A stretch of DNA of 64,000 bases from Siphonodentalium dalli (lineage: Eukaryota > Mollusca > Scaphopoda > Gadilida > Siphonodentaliidae). The DNA lies in contig CP136066.1 of the NCBI GenBank assembly GCA_032622095.1, forward strand, positions 152,038,224-152,102,223, given 5' to 3'. The position numbers and the translations under genes were made by a program. Positions 24,521 through 37,564 of the stretch are shown piece after piece (within the stretch, counting starts at the first letter, position 1; each line of letters starts with the position of its first letter). Under the pieces are notes generated by a model. The model was not told where the DNA came from. It worked only from the letters and a program-made list of their open reading frames with translations, and did no database searches.

Positions 24521-27500
24521 ATATAAATCGCTGCTTTTGCTGATAGGTGGCGCAAACAGTTGGATTCTCCGTTAGCCGGGCTTCCCTGATATAATAGTTT
24601 ATCAATTCTGTGTTCGCGGTTCAATTTATTTGTTTCTTGTCCTTGTTTCTTATTTTGAATATGATGTGACGGTTACACGGATCGATATACATACATATGG
24701 TTGTAATAGTGTCATTAGTGATTTTCTTCAGTTATCAGTTTGTATGAAGTGAAAAATAATATTACAAATTGGCATGTAAGCTGATAAATTTATGATTTGA
24801 TATGGTATCTTATCTTCCGGATAAAGTAAACAAAAACATACTGCCTACCTACTGTTTTTGGAGTGGTAGAGGAGACAGATGTGACAACAGCCAACATCAT
24901 TGAGCGTTTATTAAAAGTGTTTCAAGCTGGAAAGAAACAATAACAGCTGTTGTAATGGAAGTACAAATACATAGAAACAGTTGAATCTCATTCACTCAGT
25001 CTAGAAAAAACAATAGTACAATAGTAAACTGTCTCATGCGTGTGACAGCAGAAGTAATTAACACATTCAACTTTAGATCAGACAACATAAACTTCGTGTG
25101 CATGTCACAACCGAGTGAACACATACACTAAACCCCCAAGAAAGTCCAGAAACACTTGCATGCCACATATAAGAGCAAATTGCACAACTATGCATGCCCT
25201 ACAGTTTTTTTTCAATTATCGGTTCCTGCTCATGTCTTTAGTATATTCAATGACAGCTTTTTCTTCAAGTAAGAACTCCTTCAAAAGTCGGAAGTCGAAT
25301 GTAGTTGTTTGTACGATTCGTCCTTTCAATAAAATCCAATTCGATGTGGTTAGCAATGGTGGCATTATACATATCTGATTCATTTGCGATCTCAATGGGC
25401 AACTCAGAATTCGGGGAGGGGGTTCAGTTGATGCTTCTATTCAACAGTTGTATCATTCGGGAGATTATCAAAGATGGGAAAACATGACAAGGCATGTGCA
25501 CAATAATACCGAAGGAAAAGTATAAAAAGACTAAATAATAAACAACAAAATTAAGATCATACACATGTACAGTTGGAACATTCTATTTCCTCTAAATCAA
25601 CAAGTGATCTGGATTCAAACCTGTGACATCAACAACCTTCAGCGATTTGGCGTTGACGTCTCCCAAAATACTTTCATCTGATAGATCTGACACATCGTAA
25701 TATAATGACTATCTGTTGAAATGAAGGAATATTTTTTATTAAAAAACAGAAATTGGAAAATAGAACAGCATGCTTCCGTTATCAATTATGGAAAGCCTTT
25801 ACATGAATAATGTGATCTTCATATTGCCTGTTATATTTTCCGTAATAAAGCTGTATCAATTTTTTTCCATCCTTAAAATAGTTCGAGAAAAGAACTTCTC
25901 AACAAAAATGAAATGATAACTTGATCCATCGTTTTTTAAAGCTTTTCCAATTATCTCAATATGTGCCAGACTGATGGTGCATGACGTATTAACTAAAATA
26001 GTTTTTTTTAAACCCTGTGCAGAATGGCAAGCCGTTTTCACATTTTCGATTTATTTGGACTTAAGTGCAAATAACGAATTGTACTTAAGTACAAATTGTG
26101 TTTAAATGTGAATCCGGCGAGGAATTGTACTTACGTGCAAATGAATTACACTTAAGTGTAAATACAGATATTATCGCCTATTTGCACTTAAGTCCAATTA
26201 CTCGCCGAATTCACACTTACAAGTAGTAAATTATGAGGTATGATGTCTTACGATCATTGCAACATTCAATATTTTACCATTGAATATTTTACCATTATTT
26301 ATCGCTTTACATACATCATGTGAATAATTGTGTTCAGATAGCTCATGAGTCGTACTATTTGTCAAAAATAATTAGAGGTGACTGTTCCAATGGGACTAAG
26401 GATACCCCCGTGTTTTTAAAATAAGATGTTTCACATGTCAGTAAACATTTAGTTAAAATAATAAAATAACAGTTCCCATTGCAGGTGCACAACCCTGACC
26501 CTAATATTAAACATATTACCGAAAAATGTAGCAATAAAAGCTCAGACAAAATTATGCATGTTGCCAAAATGTTCTAAGTCGAAAAAGATGAATAACTCCA
26601 CACAAAAAAGTCGGACAGACATCATTATCGCAGGTGCACAGGTTCCCATGGTACTAAATATCAGTGCAAAGATTTAAAAAAAATTACCTAAAAATGTAGG
26701 AATAAAAGCTCAGACAAAATTATACATGTTGCGAAAAATTTCTAAGTCGAAAAAGGGGGGGGGGGGTAACTCGATAAAAAAAAGTCAGACAGACGTCATA
26801 ATCGCAGGTGCGTTGATGTCTGTGCCAAGTTTCACGGAAATTCAAGCTGATTCCAGTATACCCCCCTAACTTCGTTGCGGGGGTATAATAATGGTCTAAT
26901 TTAAATAACAGTAAGGTAACTAAGAAACCATAACTCAAAACTAAGGCTTAGGGCCATAACACACAGACCTGGATTTAACTCAATATATTGTTGTGAATGA
27001 TCCATATGAATGGAATCAGTTGAAGTATCTTCAAGATGTCACGGTCATAACATTGCTAAAAAAACATAAGACTAAGGGCTGTACCTCAGGTAACTGGCAG
27101 TCGCAGATGGCGGCATCCCCCGTCTAGATGGGCAAAGTTGGGAATGGGCCTTTTCAAAATATGCTAAAAAATAAGTTAATATTTGTTTGAGAAGGGTTAA
27201 TATTTGTTTTAGTTAGGGCTTAAAATATAAAAATTGCAATGCCAAATAAATATTACGAATACATATTTTATAAAAGACGTGTATTTTTAAAGTAAATTAT
27301 CTATCAGGCATCCATGTATCTTCATATTTTGAGAAGCTGGAAAATTTCTGTCAAATCGGTACATAATTCACCACCACCAACGATCCACCATAATCCTAGC
27401 GGGTGTCGATTTTGAAAATGTGCTGAAGGCTACACAGGGATTTTGGTCACTTTGTTGAATCAAATTTGATTTTACATACTCATGGAATTTCACACAGAAA

Positions 27501-27557
27501 AAAATTCTATATTTATTGCACCATCAATTAAAAAAATTATGCAATCTCCTGTTGGGA
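24521..27557. other. Gene-free stretch with array blocks and decayed repeats
   Basis: Array blocks E (24.72 kb), G (25.47), B (25.55) and C (25.85) are recognisable. After them come a palindrome (26057-26195) and a two-copy repeat with CTAAGTCGAAAAAG (about 26460-26880) related to the 170-bp repeats at 13.9 kb. No gene is recognised. Confidence 0.5.
26057..26195. repeat. Palindromic element built on CTTAAGTGCAAAT
   Basis: GGACTTAAGTGCAAATA (26057-26073) is exactly inverted at 26179-26195. Further ACTTAAGTRCAAAT words lie between. The adjacent CGGCGAGGAATT and AATTACTCGCCG words also pair. It looks like a small foldback element. Confidence 0.7.
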
Positions 27558-28530
27558 CCCCCCCCCCCCCCCCCCCCTCCGGCCACTATTTACACATATC
27601 AAAATTGGAACGGAATCTCTGGCACCTACACATAACCTTTAAAATTAGAACAGCCTCCGGTCACTATTGATATATTTTAAAATTTGAACAAATCTTCAAT
27701 TCTATTTACATATATATATAATTTTGATCAGTCTCCGGCACTATTTACATATTTAAAAATTTTGACAGCATGTGGCCACTATTTACATATCTTAGATTTT
27801 GGACATAGCCTCCGGCCACTATTTACATCTTAAAATTTGGACAGCCTTTGGCCACTATTTACATATTTTCAATTTTGGACATAGCCTCCGGGCCACTAAT
27901 TACATATTTTTTAATTTGGACAGCCTCCGGCCACTATTTATATATCTTAAAATTTGGACTATTTATATATCTTAAAATATTGACAGGACCTCTAGCCACT
28001 CTTTACATATGTTCTAATTTGGACAGTCTCTGGTCACTATATATTTACGTAATTTAAAATTTGTAGAGCATCCGGCCACTATTTACATAATTTTAAGAGA
28101 TCGGGCATCTATTTACATATTTAAAATTTTCGGCCACTATTTACATATTTTTAATTTTCGACAGGACCTCCGGCCACTATTTGCATCTTTTAAAATTTTG
28201 ACAGAGCCTCCACTATTTTCAAATTTGGACAGAGCCTCCGGCCACTATTTATATTTAAAAATTTGAACAGCTCGTGCATCTATTTACATATTTAAAATTC
28301 TGGACATAGCCTGTGGCCACTATTTATATATTTTTTAATTTGGAGCCTCCACGGCCACTATTTACATATTTAAAAATTTGGACAGAGCCTCTGTTTACGT
28401 ATTTTCTAATTTGAACAGAGCCTCTGGTCACTATATATTTACATATTTTAAAATTTTGGACAAGAGCCTGCATGTGGCCACTATTTACAATTTTTTTAAT
28501 TTGAACACAGCCTCCGGCCACTATTTACAA
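27558..28530 (+). repeat. Minisatellite of about 40 bp next to a poly-C run
   Basis: After a C homopolymer of about 20 bases (27558-27577), units of roughly 38-42 bp repeat to about 28530. Each reads close to CCTCCGGCCACTATTTACATAT followed by TTTAAAATTTGGACAGAG. I estimate about two dozen units, with strong variation in spacing. Short ORFs on both strands here are by-products of the repeat. Confidence 0.85.
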
Positions 28531-30300
28531 AACTTCTCACATCAGACCGACAGGTCGCGATAAGTCAATCGGCAGGATGCTTCATGGAAGCATCATGTTA
28601 TTGGATAAATATTAACTACAATCAGACTGTCGGATTATCATGACACGATGGCCGAAATAAGGCCACTTTAGTAATATTTAGTTAAATCTACGTATGTCAC
28701 ATATCCAGACTCGGGAATATTATGGATCAAATTGTTAAATTTCGCTCGAAATTGCATACGTTTATGCAGTGTGATATCAGCATATGTTACTGTCAATTGG
28801 AATCCGGCGTACAGCTCTAAAACAGACAGAATCCGGCATACAAAAAGGAGGGGAGGGTTATAGCTCCATGTAAGTCTGTATAATGTATATCACTATCACT
28901 ATCAGATATTGCATCAACGATCAACAAAAAAAAAAGAGTTCCCAAGTATTTTCTATTGAGTGGAGATTCAATCATTCATGGAATGAGGCTTAATTTAGTA
29001 ATTAAATTATTAATTCATTTGAAAAATATTATGATTAAGATAATCGCAAGAGTAGAAGTAAAAAGGTAATTAAAGCAGCTGTAAGTGTATGTCTGTGAAT
29101 GTTGATCTTCGACTTGGAAAATTAAATTGACATATCAATAATAATTCAATGCCGGAAGGTGGCGAACTACAGTCTTAACCTTGACAAAGAAGTAAACAAA
29201 CTGAAACTGTAAAGGCCAACCCAGTTTAATTTTTTAATTTTAATTGAAGTCTACAGATACACAACACATAGACTCGGGTACGGCCGAACTCGCCACTGGT
29301 CAGTATAAAACACTACAGTTGCTGAGTTAGAATTTAGAGTACGTTAAATTAACGCCATAGCCACTATTCTGTATTCACCGACACTGCATGTGGAGTGTGG
29401 ACTGTGCCATACAATATTATGTTAGTACACAAACATACAAACCAAAACAGTTGAAAAACGTATTGACTCTAAATTATAGTAAATCAATGACTCGACAAAG
29501 GCGAGTGGTGAGAACTTCGGAGAATGCACTGCAGTGGGACTCGGCTATAAACTCAATAAAGCCTAACGTGACCAGAAAAAAGACAACTCAGTCACAAGTT
29601 ATCACTTTTGAATTAAATAACACGCCGGTATTAAAGTTGCAATCTCATTTTATACACAATAAGTGGTGCTAACGCAACAAACCTCAAGAGTGTGTCAGTG
29701 GCTTAGTGGGAACGTCTTCGACTTTTTATCGTCTGAAAAAAATCACCGGCTTTACAGCTAAACATTAATTAAAATTATATCGAACACTTATTTTATTAAC
29801 TAATGTGTCATTACATTGAGTTAGAAGGACTGAGAACACAGAAGGTCAACGTACATGATCGACGGATTTCGTAGCACAGTTACTGCAAAAGTCCCAAAAA
29901 ATAAGGTTTTATTTATATTAGTATAACGATTAAAAACTTATTTTTGGGACTTTATGTCCATTAACTACATTCATGACTGAACTATGCACACAATTATAAA
30001 AGTTCAAAAGAAAAAAAAGGTTCTGTATATACAGTAGTGATACCATGCATTTATTAGAAATCCCATTAAAACTTTATTTTGTGCGACTTTATGTCCAGTC
30101 TAACTGTGCTGTGAATCAGCCTATGCGCGTTGTAAGTTTCTGTATAGTTTATATGTCCTAGTAACCAAAGCTGGCTTTTGAGAGGACGGTTTAAAGATCC
30201 TAACTTATTTATTAATACATGTATACATAGGTCCAATCAGAATATATTACTAATTTTAAACGCCCTTTTATTTATTTTTTCCGGGTAAAATATATTGTGA
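28531..30300. other. Mostly gene-free stretch before TatD copy 3
   Basis: An ORF of 94 codons at 29388-29672 follows a TATAAAA word at about 29304. Its peptide has a basic middle and no recognisable motif, so it is only a weak candidate gene. From about 29750 to 30300 the text is a second copy of 17230-17700, the upstream neighbour of TatD copy 1. Confidence 0.45.
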
Positions 30301-30304
30301 GGAA

Positions 30305-31160
30305 ATGGCCAATAGTGCCATAGCTTTTAACTGGCCGCAAGATGTTTCAGGCATATGCCCAGATTTTTTGTTTTGTGAATGTAATAAGCTTAGGTGCAAT
30401 TTATTCCATTTAAAGGAACCATTGTTCGATACCCATTGTCAACTGGACTTATTACATCACCACTATCATACAGAATTATCACATATATTGTTGCCTAGAA
30501 ATTTTGGGGGATGCATTACAAACTTTTCGCATCCCTGGTTTCATCGCATGGTCCCTAAAATTAATATGCAACCGAATGTCTTGCCGGTCTGGGGTTCAGT
30601 TGGCATTCACCCCGATATTCAGAAGGAATCCTTTCGTTTCCGCTGTAGATTAGCGGCTAACCACAGCCTCCCCATTATTGTGCATTGTAGGAAGACTGAG
30701 AAAGATACTACTGTAATGAAAGAATGTCTCCGTCTTCATATACATTGTTTAACTAGGGAATGGGAATTTGCACTGCAGTTTCTAAATTATTTTCACAATC
30801 TTTATATCAGTGTAGCTGGCAAGACTGACCTTGCTCCGATGAAGTCAGTTACATTGTTTAACTAGGGAATGGGAATTTGCACTGCAGTTTCTAAATTATT
30901 TTCACAATCTTTATATCAGTGTAGCTGGCAAGACTGACCTTGCACCGATGAAGTCAGTTATTGCTAATACACCAATAAAAAAAATTGTTATAGAAACTGA
31001 TGCGCCATTGCTTGTCCCTCCAAAGGTAAAGGTAAATATTCCCACACCCATCCTGGTTTGGTTCTCTACCAGGCTAAGGCAGTGGCTAACATCAAATCAA
31101 TGGATGAGGTGTGTCGCCATACAAGTTTTAATGCAAAGACACTGTATGGTTTGTGAGCAA
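30305..31160 (+). pseudogene. TatD-type nuclease fragment, copy 3 (longest)
   Basis: A 186-codon open frame reads FDTHCQLD, GGCITNFSHPWFHRM, WGSVGIHPDIQ, SLPIIVHCRKTEKDTT, HIHCLTREWEFALQFLNYF and YISVAGKTDLAP. After that a 110-bp tandem duplication (30741-30850 repeated from 30851) shifts the frame. The remainder, with VIETDAPLLVPP and a degenerate C-terminus, follows to about 31150. Family knowledge: TatD enzymes use DTHxHxD, a catalytic Glu, two further His and a late Asp (ETDAP) to bind metal. Here the second His of the first motif is Gln and the Glu segment is deleted. It is not a functional enzyme despite the long ORF. Confidence 0.8.
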
Positions 31161-31459
31161 ATCTACTGTTTCACCAAATATAAATTTATTGTTTCACCAA
31201 ACAACATAATTAAGATCCTACACATGTAGTTTGAACAATCTATTTCGTCGAAACATTACATTTCCTCTTAATCAACAAGTGATCTGGATTCAAACCTGGG
31301 ACATCAACAATATTCAGTCTCCCAAACTATTTTCATCTGATAGATAAGACACATAATAATATAATTACCATTTGTAAAAATGAAGGAATATTTTGTATTG
31401 AAAAACAGAATTTAAATTGGAAAATAGAACAGCATGCTTCCATTATCAAAGATGGACAA

Positions 31460-32520
31460 TAAATAAAAATAATATTAAAACACAGTTCGTTCTTACGCAA
31501 CTCATAATTATCGCGTAGAGTTTGTACTCCTTGCTATGCAAAACAAAGTCGGGATATGTAACGTTTTGACTTTTTTTTACACAACATAAACGGACAAACT
31601 TGACAATACCATATTATCTAGTAATATCTGCGATATATTTATGATTGATGTAAGTCTATTATAACATACTCTGTATTTTAGTATTCTGTCTGACTATATT
31701 AACAGCAATCATCATCTCGAAGGCCATTATGATGTTACACACACTAAATATACCAAAACCATACAGCATATAAGTCAAACTTAAGATTAATGTCTCGCAT
31801 ATATGGACAATTAACGGGCAGTTCATAACTGGCTGTGAAAAATGCATGACTTGTTCTATTTGGAGCACCAAAACGTGTTTATGGGGACAGGTTACGTGGC
31901 ATGTGTGCACGAGTAAACATTGCTTATACGGATAACACATGTAATATTTTGGATACACAATACGAAATAGGCGTGAAACACCCTGTTCTGGTCTCAAAAA
32001 CATCAAAATACTGCATGATCGCCGAAAATCGAAAAACCAGCCCCGCCACAACGTTGTTGCCATCAAAACCACAACGGCGTTGTCATTTTTTCGCTGCTGT
32101 TGACCCACTTCGATTGGGATTTTGTTGAATATTTAGGCCATTGGAGAGTTGTGGCCGTTACCAGCATGATCGGGGATAATTGTTCTTACGTGTAGAATAC
32201 CAGCGGGGTGTCAAATTGTGAGCAATTAAGCAATTGTGAGCAATTAAGGTTTTTATGTCGGGAAACCATGGTCAGAATGCCCACCCTGGCCTTTTGTGTA
32301 GGCTATTTCTCAGCCGTACAAACAGAGCCAGGGAAGCGCTTATTCGTTGGGTATAATATCCTTCTTCAGGACTGTGGGGGGGGGGTCTCATTATAAAAAT
32401 ATGCACATTACCTCTCCATCCCGATTTTGGTGGTCAGCCCTCTCCTACCCGCTTGCGAATTTCGCCAAAAACACCGTACAATGGCGTTTCGTCACACCAC
32501 AACGGGGAAACGGTTGGTCA
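31460..32520 (-). other. Insert in the composite array with a 149-codon minus ORF
   Basis: This segment separates array block B (31.2 kb) from block D (32.52 kb). On the minus strand 32108-31659 is open for 149 codons, with a hydrophobic C-terminal half (CPLIVHICETLILSLTYM and following) that could span a membrane. No family is recognised and the antisense frame is partly open too, so chance or a decayed gene are both possible. Confidence 0.25.
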
Positions 32521-34149
32521 ATGTGAAGATGGCCATGTTTTAGAAGGAATAACTGATCACCATAAATTGTTATATCAACTGTTTCCTGGAAGACCCTTAA
32601 TTCCAAAACGACTACATAAAAGTGATGTGATTTCCTTCAGTTGTCCGTTTTTTATGAAGTGAAAAATATTACATATTGGCATGTAAGCTGATAAATTTAT
32701 AATTTGATATGGTATCTTATCTTCCGATTAGAGTAAACAAAAACATTATACTACCTACCTAAACTATTTACACTGGACAGGGGTTATGCAAAAAAATATT
32801 AAAAAAATCGCAGTCCCAAAACTATATATAAAAATTATATATGAATAAGAATACCATAATTCACCTCCCAGTTATTAGATATGAAGCAGCCAGTAAAATG
32901 CCGGTACTCTTTAGCTTATTTATATAAATTCTGAATCTGTTTGGGGAATTATTTTTGTTCCATGAAAACTAAACTGATCCATACTTTTGTGCTAATTTTG
33001 GAGGATGTTCTCAAAGATCCTTATGTTAAAGGATTGATTCAGTCTAGAAACCATCAAACACAATAGGAAAGCCCTCCTAATTGTGATCATTATTGCTGTT
33101 TTAACGCTAACTTCAGAAAACAATCCATTGTCAATTTTAACATTATAACAAATTAAAACGTTGGGATGATGCTTCTATCCAACAGTTTAAGCATTCGGGA
33201 AATGATCTGAGATAGGAAAACATTGCAAGGCATGTGCACAAGAATAAGGAAAATGATAAACAGACTAAAAAAATAAATAACAAAATTAAGATCCTACAAA
33301 CCTGGGACATCAACAACATTCAGCGATTTGGCTTTGACGTCCCCAAAATAGTTTCATCTGATAGATCTGATTGTAATATAAGACTATTTGTTAAATGAAG
33401 GAATATTTTCTATTGGAAAAACAAAATTGAAATTGTAAAATAGAAATCATTCTTCCATTATCATTGATAGACATATCTATCCACTCTTGCTTTCACTAGC
33501 TTCTGCCTGCCTTCAGATGAATAATATAATCTTCACATTGCCTCTTTTATTTGCAGTACAAAAGCTGTATCAAACATTTCCCATCCTTAAAAACGTTCGA
33601 GAATAGAATTTTCTCCATATCAATGAAATGATAAATTGATCCATCGTGTTTAAAAGCTTTTAAAATTATCTGAATATGTGCAGACTTCTCTCGATATTTT
33701 ATAGTGTAGTTATTACTGCCTGTATTGATCAAATTTATTTTGAAGATTCCGTATACGTTGGCATTCAGCAAATTATTTTTATCCGGACCTTGTGATACAA
33801 ATAAATTAACCGAAGATGGCCATGTTTTTAGAAGGAATAATAACTGATCACCATAAATTGGTTCACCAACTGCTTCCTGTAAGACCCTTAATTCCAAGAC
33901 GCCATTTTATCGTAAATTTTGGAACAGTAATTCGAAATACAGGTCCAATAGTCAACTCGTGGTGCATGAAGTATGAACTATTTAAAAACTGCTCATACGG
34001 TATGCAATACCAAGGACATCTGCACAATCATTATAATGGAGTCTACCGCCAAATTACTGGTCATCATTTCAGAGACTATTACCATCCTTGGAAAACTGGG
34101 AAGATTGTGACCCTCATTATCTTAATACATATCATGTTGTATAGCATTT

Positions 34150-34605
34150 GCTAATCACATGTAGAACAGAGAAATCATTTTTTTCTAAACCTGCAGACCC
34201 AAATAGCATCATGCTGGCTGTTTCTCCTCATAAAATTAATAAACGTACATGTACCTTTATTTGCCACACAAAAGTATATTTACTGAGAAAGCAATTATGT
34301 TAAATGAGACTTTTTATATTGTTATAACTCAATATCTGGAACTCTGATTAAATTATTTAAAAACAATCTGTAATTTCAAGGACATCTGCAAAACCATAGC
34401 GTTGCGTCAGCATTTTCTAATCAAATTTAGAACAGAAATAAAAATTTTAAACCTGCAGAACCAAATAGCATCATGCTGGGCAGTTTTTCAGGTACCTTTA
34501 TTTAGCACACAAAAGTATATTACCTGAGCAAACTGTTATGTTCAATGAGACTTTGTTATAACTCGATGTCTAGAACCCTGAATACATTATTAAAAAACAA
34601 TCTTC
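34150..34605 (+). repeat. Two-copy tandem duplication of about 240 bp
   Basis: The text around CTGCAGACCCAAATAGCATC through ACACAAAAGTATATT and TTATAACTC is present from about 34150 and again from about 34415, with many small differences. No coding content is seen. Confidence 0.75.
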
Positions 34606-36053
34606 TCAATGGTGGAATTAAAACTTCCAGTGTAAAATATAGTTCGCAATCAGAGCAGCTAGCTAAAATCAATTAAAAAAAAAATCCTTTTAGCTGGCAT
34701 ATCTGGCAACATCAAATATTGTTACTGTTTTGCCAATTTTTATGGACTGATAGCACACGATATTTAGAACTTGAAAGACCCTCTTATTTTCCTTGACTGT
34801 ACATATACAACAAATATTTCAAAGAAACGATCTTAACTGAACAAAGTTTGCTTCTTGGAATGAGTTTTGAACACAGGATCAACAAATCAAATTTGTAACA
34901 TTCCTATTTCTGATGTCTTGTGGTATATACCTATTCTCAAAACAATGGAGGTTTTGTGCAGTAAGTTTTCTCACCTCTTATGCAAATGGAGACTGTTTAT
35001 ATCATCAGTTTGTAGATGGATCGCTCTATAAACAAAATCATGAAAACTTGAAGACTAAAATACTTGTTATTCTACGATATGGGAATAACAAACCCATTGT
35101 GTGAAAAGCAAACTATACATAACATTGGCACCTTTTATTTCATACTGAATAATTTGCCCAACAAATATTTTGTGCAAGTAAATCAATATTTTGTGTATTT
35201 GTCAACATATCTTATATATCTCATTCCAATGAGCCATGTTCGGTTAATATATTTCACCATTTATTCATGAATATTGCCCAACATAACCCCATGAAGCAAG
35301 TGTTCCTCCTGTTACACAAAATGGATATGTTTTGCAAGAAAACCACAGCGATATATTCAATTGGTATATTTGTATATGAGGTTCTAGCTGGTCGTGATAA
35401 AACACCTATATTCAGTACTATCTCCGGTAATTGAAAAGCATATCATTTGCTTTATTGGTATTGAGTGCCAACTTATTAACAGCTAACTCAATGAGTTCAT
35501 TAAAACGAAACACTGACCCAAGCGTGGAGTTCGACTGTAGCTTTATTTTACAAGTTACAAATAATCTATATTATGGAAAGAAATTGGCTAAAAAATAACA
35601 CCCAGATCATGCAAACGGGCCAGGTAATGCATGTGTATAACACAAGCCCTCAAATATAGCCTTGTGTGACACCACCATTAATTGTCCCTTAGTAACATAA
35701 TGAACAATTGATAAGTTGTTTCAAGTCCTTCAATCTTGCAATTCTTAATAATTTTAAATAATGTCCCATCTCTGTTATGACCAATTTGACAGAGAGCCGG
35801 TAGAGATATCAGATTGCAAACGAAACTCAAACAGACATCATCACTAAATGCACATCGAGCCAACAACGACATACACAAATACCAAGATACAACATCATCC
35901 ATCCCGACAAATGAAACAGTGTTCAGTGGCGCAAACAAGAATGCACAATCTCAACACTATCAAATAATGCATAACCCTCGAAACAGACATGCAACTTCAC
36001 AATAATTGAACCGACTCAAGATTCTTGAAATACAGACCTTACCACACTACGCG
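34606..36053. other. Gene-free stretch
   Basis: AT-rich DNA with only short open frames (up to 86 codons) that show no domain. I see no repeat family or RNA gene here. Confidence 0.4.
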
Positions 36054-36860
36054 ATACACACCTTTACTGATTGATAACACAGCAGCAGATGACAAACACT
36101 ATTAAAGAAAAAGACTCTACATCACATAATACTCTCAAAAAAGACACAGCCCATAGCAGATACTGATCCTGACCCTGACAGGTTCAGTCTGTTTTTTTCT
36201 TTACTGATTGACAACACAGCAGATGACATAAACACTATTAAAGAAACAGACTCTACATAACATAATACTCTCAAAAAAGACACAGCCCATAGCAGATACT
36301 GAACCCGACCCTGGCAGTGGTCAGTTCAGTCTGTTTTAGAAAAGGTCGAGAGTGATGACATATTACTGATGAAGATATCCGAGAGGGACGCTAGAGCTGT
36401 GGTAAGTCAAGTTGAAGTTATGTGCAATGCACGTCGTGTGAGTTTTAGTAGTGCCGGCGGTGTCACTGTCGCCACCCCAGTAACCATGTTTGGGAAAAGG
36501 TGTTTTGAGTACCCAGTGTGGCCTTTGTTGTTGTTGGGTACCCACCTGACGTATTAGCAACAGAGCTCGTAGAAATCCATTCCAAAGAGACAGGCCTTAC
36601 CACAATACACAACTTTACTGATTGAGAATACTGCAGATGACATAAGCACTATTAAAAAACTGACTCCACATCACATTAGACTCTCAAAAACACAGCCCAT
36701 AGCACTACATCAGCACACTGAACCCGACATGTGGCACTTTCGCCTGTTTTAGAAACGGTCGCAAGTGGTTGGAAGTTATGGAGGAAGATATCCCAGAAAG
36801 ACGCTAGTTTTCAATCACTACAACTGTGGTAAGTTAAGTTGAAGTTGTGTGCAATATTCC
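36054..36860 (+). repeat. Three diverged copies of a 150-250-bp block
   Basis: Blocks starting near 36060, 36200 and 36605 share ACTGATTGA, CAGATGACA, CACTATTAAA, CACAGCCCATAGCA and a GGTCAGT/CTGTTTT end. The second and third continue through GAAGATATCC, GACGCTAG and GTGGTAAGT. The GTGGTAAGT junction looks like a 5' splice site, so the block could have included an exon, but I cannot identify a product. Part of the second block (about 36430-36530) is echoed at about 37200-37300. Confidence 0.6.
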
Positions 36861-37279
36861 ACAATGGGTGCTATCAGTTTGTTATACCACCGACAGCTTT
36901 TGAAAAAAGTGACTTGTCTGGTGTAATGTCATCAATAATGCACTTGACTAAGTAACCTATTACTAGAATTTAGGCCATAACTTGATATATCATAAACATT
37001 TAAAAAATATATTCAAGTTATATATATATACTATAAATTCATCGCATCTACATTACAATTTACAATTGCAGCTGGATATTAATCTTACAACTAAAATGCA
37101 CAGAAATGTTAGAATATTGAATTTTGTTTGTTCCTGATAATAGATTTTCAGCAGCCACTAGTGATACATCTAAGATTAAAAAGCTTTAGTTATAATGCAG
37201 CGTCGTGGGAGTTTTAGCAGTGATTATGAGGTCATAGTCGCCACATTTTGGTGGACTGGGTACCCAGGTTTGGGAAAAG

Positions 37280-37564
37280 GTGTTGTTGCTACCCAGATTG
37301 ATCTTAGCAGTGTACTGTCCTCTTCTCCTTTATAAAGAAACGACAATTAAAGACCTAGATATCAAGAAAATACTCATCAGCGTTGAAAAGGGTCATAAGA
37401 TTGATCTTTTCGATAAATTACCCCCAAGCCCAGTTTTTTGTTTCTGGCAGGCCACAAACAAAACGGCTCCTCATTGCCGACTATGGATGGCTCGTGATAC
37501 AATCTATTGCATGGGGGAAATGAAATATGAAAGGGTCTGCGTTGGTCATGGCCAAGCTCAATAA
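37280..37564 (+). CDS. Weak candidate coding exon, unknown family
   Basis: This is a 94-codon frame whose first part is probably not coding. The later part (from about 37330) encodes a lysine-rich stretch and the ending WMARDTIYCMGEMKYERVCVGH, similar in pattern to the end of the ORF at 24236-24520. A GGGTACCC word lies just upstream (37259), as at 24.1 kb. It ends at a stop without an obvious donor. Confidence 0.25.
   Translation: MLLLPRLILAVYCPLLLYKETTIKDLDIKKILISVEKGHKIDLFDKLPPSPVFCFWQATNKTAPHCRLWMARDTIYCMGEMKYERVCVGHGQAQ

Larger units (their letters stand above)
12630..34110 (+). repeat. Array of composite duplicated segments with TatD fragments
   Basis: The same blocks recur in the same order and orientation. 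A = TatD fragment (17.7, 21.03, 30.3 kb). B = ACATGTAGTTGGAACAATCT block (13.1, 18.5, 18.7, 20.5, 21.8, 23.2, 25.55, 31.2 kb). C = AGCTGTATCAAACATTT block (13.4, 14.8, 15.8, 19.05, 20.88, 22.16, 23.57, 25.85, 33.56 kb). D = GAAGATGGCCATGTTTT block (13.67, 15.08, 19.29, 22.42, 23.69, 32.52, 33.8 kb). E = AGTGATGTGATTTTCTTC block (15.55, 19.75, 24.72, 32.6 kb). F = AAGCGTTTGCATGACAAAGG block (12.84, 20.13, 22.92 kb; part at 33.0). G = GGGAAAACATGGCAAGG block (13.06, 20.46, 23.15, 25.47, 33.2 kb). The D block and what follows it read in short open frames containing GPLVNSWCMKYELK and MTGHHFRDYYHP, so it too may descend from a coding, probably transposon-derived, sequence. Spacing between successive B blocks is about 1.4-2.1 kb. 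Gaps are filled by later insertions. Confidence 0.75.

Noticed and set aside
27482-28563. Short ORFs in the 27.5-28.6 kb region
   Set aside because: They are translations of the 40-bp minisatellite on both strands.
30305-30865. Functional TatD nuclease gene
   Set aside because: The 186-codon frame lacks the catalytic Glu segment, has Gln in the first metal motif and is frameshifted by a 110-bp duplication.
32216-32248. lac-operator-like text (AATTGTGAGC, twice)
   Set aside because: It is a local duplication of CAATTGTGAGCAATTAAG in animal DNA. The second half of an operator is absent and no bacterial context exists.
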